Assembly (NCBI GenBank): GCA_003993805.1
Contig: RSEF01000003.1
Location: 60,248,637-60,312,636 of the forward strand
Direction: 5' to 3'
Source of the DNA: Himantopus leucocephalus
Lineage: Eukaryota > Chordata > Aves > Charadriiformes > Recurvirostridae
DNA length: 64,000 nt
Position 1 is the first letter of the stretch; the number at the start of each line of letters is the position of its first letter. The position numbers were made by a program, and so were the translations under genes. Of the stretch, positions 58,747-64,000 are shown in pieces. The notes beneath the pieces are model-generated. The model was not told the origin of the DNA, made no database searches, and saw nothing but the letters and a program-made list of their open reading frames with translations.

Positions 58747-58918
58747 GGAAAAGGGATGAAAAAAAAAAAGGACTTCTCTTTCTTTTGGGTTATCCGAGCA
58801 CGTTGGGAGGGGGGAACCAAACACACCGCAACATTCAAAGCAAAGCAGAGAGAACAAGGGGTCTAGGGAAAAAGTCCCCTCCTCCCTCCTTTCCCTGGAA
58901 GGAAAAATAAAGACTTTG
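58747..58918 (+). other. Exon-like segment, probably non-coding
   Basis: A long polypyrimidine tract (about 58709-58740, with CTCTCTCTCTCTGTCTCCTCAG) ends in AG at 58745-58746. After 172 bp comes an excellent donor, CTTTG/GTAAGT (GT at 58919-58920). None of the three forward frames is open through the whole segment: frame 1 stops near 58863, frame 2 almost at once, and frame 3 at TAA near 58909. If it is an exon, it is a UTR or lncRNA exon. An A11 tract (58759-58769) sits near its 5' end. There is no second recognisable exon in the window. Confidence 0.35.
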
Positions 58919-58924
58919 GTAAGT

Positions 58925-61900
58925 AGTCAAGCAAGCTGAAAAGGCAGTTACACTGGAAGGATTTCTAAGCCCTATAGGGTAGGGCCTTCAAGACCAAAGA
59001 AGTGCTTACTTTCACTAGTGCAATGCATCTGAGATCTAATACATAACATGTCAGAAAAGTACTTTGTCCTCCTACACAGGAGTAGCCTCTTCATGTGCTC
59101 TTCCATTTGCAGAGTTTGGGAGGCCAAGAGTGTGCTTGAGAGCTCTAACATCGGTGTCCAAGTACTGTCAAGGCTAAGGCTACATACTGCACAATGACTG
59201 CTGAATGTTTCACAATCTTATTTATTTATATAAGCTTTGCTAAGTATGTAGAATAGTGGAGAAATGGACTTCTGCATTTGTTCACCTCTAATAACCCCTA
59301 AGCACACATCAGCGCTGGCGTGGCTCTAAGTGATTGAAACAGATGTGGATGGATCATGATCTACTAGCAGCTCTCAAGTAAGTTTTCAGAGCCGCATTTG
59401 TGCAGCAGCTCTAGAGAGTATTGCACTGTGAGCGAGCTGCCATAAAGAGCTTCCTGTATGGAAAAACATGACAAGGTGAAGACAAGTAACAGATCAAAAA
59501 GAGAAATATGCAGGCCCATGTTCCTCCTACCTGCAGCAATGTAAAGTAAAATCTCTGTGAAGTCCGGGAGATTAAGCCATGTGGGAAAGCAAAGCCATCA
59601 CTTTTAAGCTTGCCTAACTGTGGAGCTGCTATCCTTGACATCCTGTGGCATCTTGTGGCTCTAACAGAGGAAGTGGAGAACACTCTGCCGTCAAGGATTT
59701 TGGTTTGGGCCAAAGGTTCAGCTGCAGATGTAGCATGGAGGGAGAAATATCAAAGAAAATTATCTGATTGTTAAGAAATTCGCCTCTGAATGAAGTCTGG
59801 TTCATCCCAATCTATTTAAAAATTCAGGTCAAAATCAGAAAGTAGTTTTGATTGGAAGAAAAAGTTCAGAGGTAAATCACAATGCTTTCTCTCCCCTTCA
59901 TCCTCCTGCAAAGGGAGACTGCCTCCTGTCCAAGGATCATGGCCACCTAGAGGAGGTAGAAGACACGTGTCGTTCTTTCTATTGAGAGGAATCATCCCTT
60001 TGCTTCCCAGTTTGGAGGACTACGTCCCTGTCATCCAAGTCCACTCTCAATAGGAAATTTAATCTCCACTATGCATTTATCTTTGAGTATCAAAGAAGCC
60101 TAAATAAGTAATGTTCACAGCTAAAAAAGTGTGCACACTGAAGAAGTTTAGGCCCCCTTCTGAATTAGCCCCATTGGAACCTTCCCCCTTCCTGCACGTG
60201 AGGAAGAAAGGAGATAAAGGAGATCCCTCCCCAGATGCTCGCATGTGATCCTTTTTATTTTCCTGGTTTTAAAGAGTTGAAACTGAGTGCATAAAGCATC
60301 ATCTGATTTCCTACAGTACACTTTTTCTGAAAAATTACTAGTGTTCCAACAAAATTAGACTAATATAGGAAACTGTTGCAAATATACAAAGCTGCAAATA
60401 TTGTCTCTCTTTGGAATCACAGCTAGAAGGAAGATCTGCCTATGAAAATTAAAGGAGTTGGTAAAAAGGAGTTGGTATAAAAATGCCCACCCAGCATGAT
60501 ACACAACAGAACCAATGCAGTTCTCACTTGTGCCAGTCCAGCTCTGAGTAACTGCCTCAGATCTGTAGAATTATTCGTATTTCCATCCATGCAGCCTCTG
60601 TTGCAGTCAGCTGTTATTTGTCTACAAATAGCAAGAATCAAGATTTGGAGCCGGGCAAAGGGAAACAGCATCTTGCAACATGACTCTTTGGGCCAAATTC
60701 CACATGCACAGCTCCCACTGAGATCCAAATATGGGCAACATTTGTTTCCAGATTGAGCACAGAATGTGTCTCTATTGTTATTGAAATGGAAAAGGGCATG
60801 AGCTTTTGAACATTATTCCACTGGTCAGACTTGCCAGCTCAACCTATGTCCAGTGATCAGAAATAATTTCACTAAACCACTTATTTTCTGTTTCCACAAT
60901 GGTGTGTGTTGCAACACAAGGCATTGGAGATCACGAACTGATAAAAATAGGCAAATTCACTGTGGGTAAACTTTGCTCAAGAATGTTGGCTGCAGCTGTG
61001 CTTGAATAAACAGCTTCCTACTTGAAAAAGAAGCATGCCCTTCTGATCCCGTGCCACAGGAAGACTGGTGCGCTGGGAGGGCCTGGGACAATTGCTACAG
61101 TCACTGAGCTGCACCACGATACATTTGAATTCTGGCCAGAGGCTGGGAAGTCCACGTTAGCTTGCCAGACCATTCAGAGAAAAGGGGCTTCAAAGAGAAC
61201 TTTTTACCCTTGATTCCAAAGTGTAAGTGAGTACGGAAAGAGTATAATGTTTGCTGTTGGGATTAGCCCCCTACTGCGTCAGCCACATATGAGCGCACTG
61301 AAAATTGGCGGCATGCAAGGGGAAACCTCTCAGCTCGCTGCAGCTGAGCTAAACCCAGGGTAGATTTCCAAGCACCAGAGCAGAAGGTGTGTGAACCTCA
61401 TTATCATCTCCTAGCACAGAAAAGGAACAAAGCAGAAATCATGTTGAAAGGAATAGAAACCAAAGCCCACGTAGGATGGGAAAATATTCCCCATTTTAAG
61501 TGGTATAAGAAAACCTTTGGTACTATTGAGGGACTTCTTAAAAGGACTTGTTGCACAACCGTATAAAAAGCTAACAAAATGAAGAATTAGAATTTGTGCT
61601 ACAAGGAAAAAGATAATTCTGGTTAAAATTATGTTAGAGGATTTTTCAGTTCCATGAGGAAGTAATAGGATAAAGATTCCCATTTGTTAGGCAGCCAGGT
61701 CTCTCCTCAGCTGAGGAAGGACTGGTGTCATGCTGCACCAGTTTTTGCTCGGGCAGACTATTCAAGCATAACACAAAATCAAAGAGTCGCTCTGCCCAGT
61801 ATGATCTCAAGGTTTTTCCCCAACTCAGGACCTTCTCCAGGAGTCTTTTGTATTTCCAACTCTAAGAGCTGGTTCTGAAAGCCATATCCACACAAGGAAT

Positions 61901-64000
61901 GAGATGCTCACCCTTGGCGCTGCGACACCGCGGGCTCAGTGATTTTCCTCTCCATATTCATAGCCCTAAGTGAGGGGTCCAAATTCTTCAGACCAGCCCT
62001 GGGGAAGAGTTTTGCACCGCAGAACAAGAGGAACAACAGCCAGCATGCTGAAAAAAAACGTGCCTAAGGTAGCTTGTGACAATGCTGAGAGAGGCTTAAC
62101 TAGGCACCAGATACCCTCCTCCACAGTCAGAGGGGACTGCGGGGATACGTATTTCAGATGTCAAGTCTCCCACATGGAGCCCTAAAATAGCAACCAATTT
62201 GCCTGAGGAAGCAAGGATGGCCAAGAGAAACACTACCAGACCCATTAGCAGAAATGGCAGGAGCTGAGAGCTGGGCAGCAAACGGGAGCAGCAGCAGCAA
62301 AGGAGAGAGAAGTGCGAGAGCTGTCCTGCCTCCCTTAGCCAGTACTGGCAGAGGAAGGATGCAATGCAGTGCAGACAGGAGGCCATAAACCAGCTGTAAG
62401 AGAGGAAATTGCTCTGAGGAGTGATTTAAGCCTATGTGGGCTATGGGTACAGTCAGGGAAACTTTAGTGACACAGATTGTACTTCGTATTTTTATTCTGA
62501 GCTCCGGATTGACATGAATACCAACCACCAAAAGAAACTTAGCCAAAAGGGTAGAAACTGCTGTACCATATCAGTTGACTTCCAATGAAAGCATCTTTAC
62601 ATTGCTATCCCATCTATGAGTTTCTGAAAAATTGTTTTTTAAATTCTCTATTTAAATATGGATCTAATTAGAGCTTAGCTTGCAGACTAAGTAACAGATA
62701 GCTCCCCAAATCTCATGCTGGGAGCCTAAGTGGTGCCACTTTGGAGAAAAGGTTGGAAAATTCTTCCATGTATTGAATTGCTAAGAAACGGGATTTTGTC
62801 TTCAGTTTGGCGTAGGGAAGTATGTTTTGAATCAGTAAACTGAGACTGTAATATATACTGTGGCAGTGCTGTTTAAATCACCTCTAACTGTCCTCTTTCC
62901 AAATTTTCTTTACACCTCTACTTCCACTCCAGTCTGCCCTATGTCAGCAAAACGGGTTTTGTAGCGCTGTGGTAAATGAGGAATTTAGCTAATCTGGTTG
63001 AAAAATAATCCAGAAAAACATAACAACCTTTTATTTCTCACCAGATCAGTTCCTTGATACAGTTTGTCGTAGGGGTCATGTGAACAGCTGTAGTAGCACA
63101 GCGGAGGAGGTGATGTAGGAGAAAGAATCAAATATGTTAGGACTGATGCCAAGAAATGGCTCACATAACCACGGCCTGAAGAAGTACATTGTATAAAAAC
63201 AGATTTGATAAAAAAATAAAATTGCAACTCAGTGATGTGCAGCTGGCCTTCTCCACTTTTTCGAATGGGGTTATATCTTCCACATACTTGTAAAAGAAAT
63301 AGTAAATAACATATATATTTACAGTTCTAAACCAAGAGACAACTGTGTTACTCAGCACTACCAGAGGCCCCATTGCTTGCCTGGACCTCGTGGGGATTCA
63401 TGGGCATTGCTGGTATCCCTGAGCCTGCATCTGGTATCTCCCAGTCTACTGTTCTTGGTCTAGGACCGTGATACCTAAAGCAACTACAACATGTTGTCAA
63501 ATGATCTTTATTTCCATGTGACACAGTTTGTTTAATGCAAGGCAGATGAAATGGACTACTTAATCCAGCATGGTTATTTGCTGGATGCAGTCAAACTCTT
63601 GCCACTGCGACAAACTGCTGCTGTTTGCACTAAGTAATGCAGGTGCAGCAATCTGTTTGTCCGTGGTTTTTTGCAATCACAAATCTTGCAGACGCTTTAG
63701 GAGCGCGTGCTGTGCAAGGGAGGAAGGTACAGCTATGAGTCCAAGGTTACCATTAATTTTAAAAGAGAAACTTGGGAAAGCAGGAGATAAACAGAGAATA
63801 AACTGATTACAAAAAGTCCTAGAAAAAATAATTTTAAGATAGAAGCTTTCCTGGCAGGACCAGGAAGAATAGCTTGCTTTAAACACAGCACTGCTTTGGT
63901 TGCCCTATCCTACTTGTGCCCAGTGTAAGCATTCCCTTGAAATGGATACAGCTGTAAGGCTCATTTTACTACTGTGGGTTCAAAGGCCTGATTTAGTAGT
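58925..64000. other. Non-coding sequence to window end
   Basis: No gene, RNA gene or secure transposon is recognised in the last 5 kb. The largest frames (62154-62546 minus, 130 codons; 59411-59713 minus and 60423-60728 minus, about 100) show no family likeness. A short tandem duplication lies at 60451-60478. Confidence 0.6.
60451..60478. repeat. 14-bp tandem duplication
   Basis: AAAGGAGTTGGTAA is followed directly by AAAGGAGTTGGTAT, 13 of 14 positions identical. This is probably a slippage event. Confidence 0.9.

Noticed and set aside
1..64000. CRISPR arrays, operons, bacterial insertion sequences or ribosome-binding sites
   Set aside because: The window is vertebrate nuclear DNA; no regularly spaced repeats or prokaryotic gene organisation are present.

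Overview
This window is vertebrate nuclear DNA, and almost certainly bird. The best evidence is three fragments of CR1, the LINE family dominant in bird genomes: 4304-4720 on minus, and 21817-21923 and 24417-24724 on plus. All three carry the diagnostic 3' tail of repeated ATTCTATGAT-like octamers. A complete solo LTR of an avian endogenous-retrovirus family lies at 6074-6705, bounded by a 5-bp target duplication. Older layers are also visible: a degraded CR1 of the type shared with other reptiles (52290-52592), MIR/L2-type SINE remnants (12125-12235, 30330-30465, possibly 50100-50165), and a decayed repeat built on GTGCTTAA palindromes (20869-21045). I cannot name the species or chromosome.

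I find no protein-coding gene, rRNA, tRNA or other RNA gene that I can recognise. Many open reading frames exist, but none resembles a known protein, apart from the CR1 polymerase tails, which are element relics. The longest (197, 212 and 215 codons) lie in biased or GC-rich sequence or run across a repeat boundary. The window reads as intergenic DNA or the inside of a very long intron, probably a gene-poor region near developmental genes.

Layout: 1-21.7 kb is mostly unremarkable unique DNA with one CR1, the solo LTR, a MIR and GC-rich patches near 11.0-11.8 and 19.6-20.1 kb. From 21.75 to 24.8 kb there is a cluster: a local duplication in which only one copy carries a CR1 insertion, then a CpG-island-like block with a perfect CRE (TGACGTCA), a possible short spliced transcription unit, an assembly gap of 100 N, and another CR1. 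From about 25.7 to 31.2 kb the DNA becomes AT-rich, nearly free of young repeats and dense in homeodomain-like sites. It looks like a cluster of conserved non-coding elements, possibly enhancers. Similar patches occur at 40.1-40.65, 42.4-42.5, 47.75-47.88, 50.05-50.25 and 58.2-58.72 kb. The last is followed by an exon-like segment with a strong acceptor and a GTAAGT donor (58747-58918).

Nothing here is a clear new biological system. The most useful leads are the CpG-island unit at 22.4-23.6 kb, the putative regulatory cluster at 25.7-31.2 kb, the exon-like segment at 58.7-58.9 kb, and the duplication with its empty-site copy. Calls of conservation are judgements from composition and motifs, because no alignment could be run.
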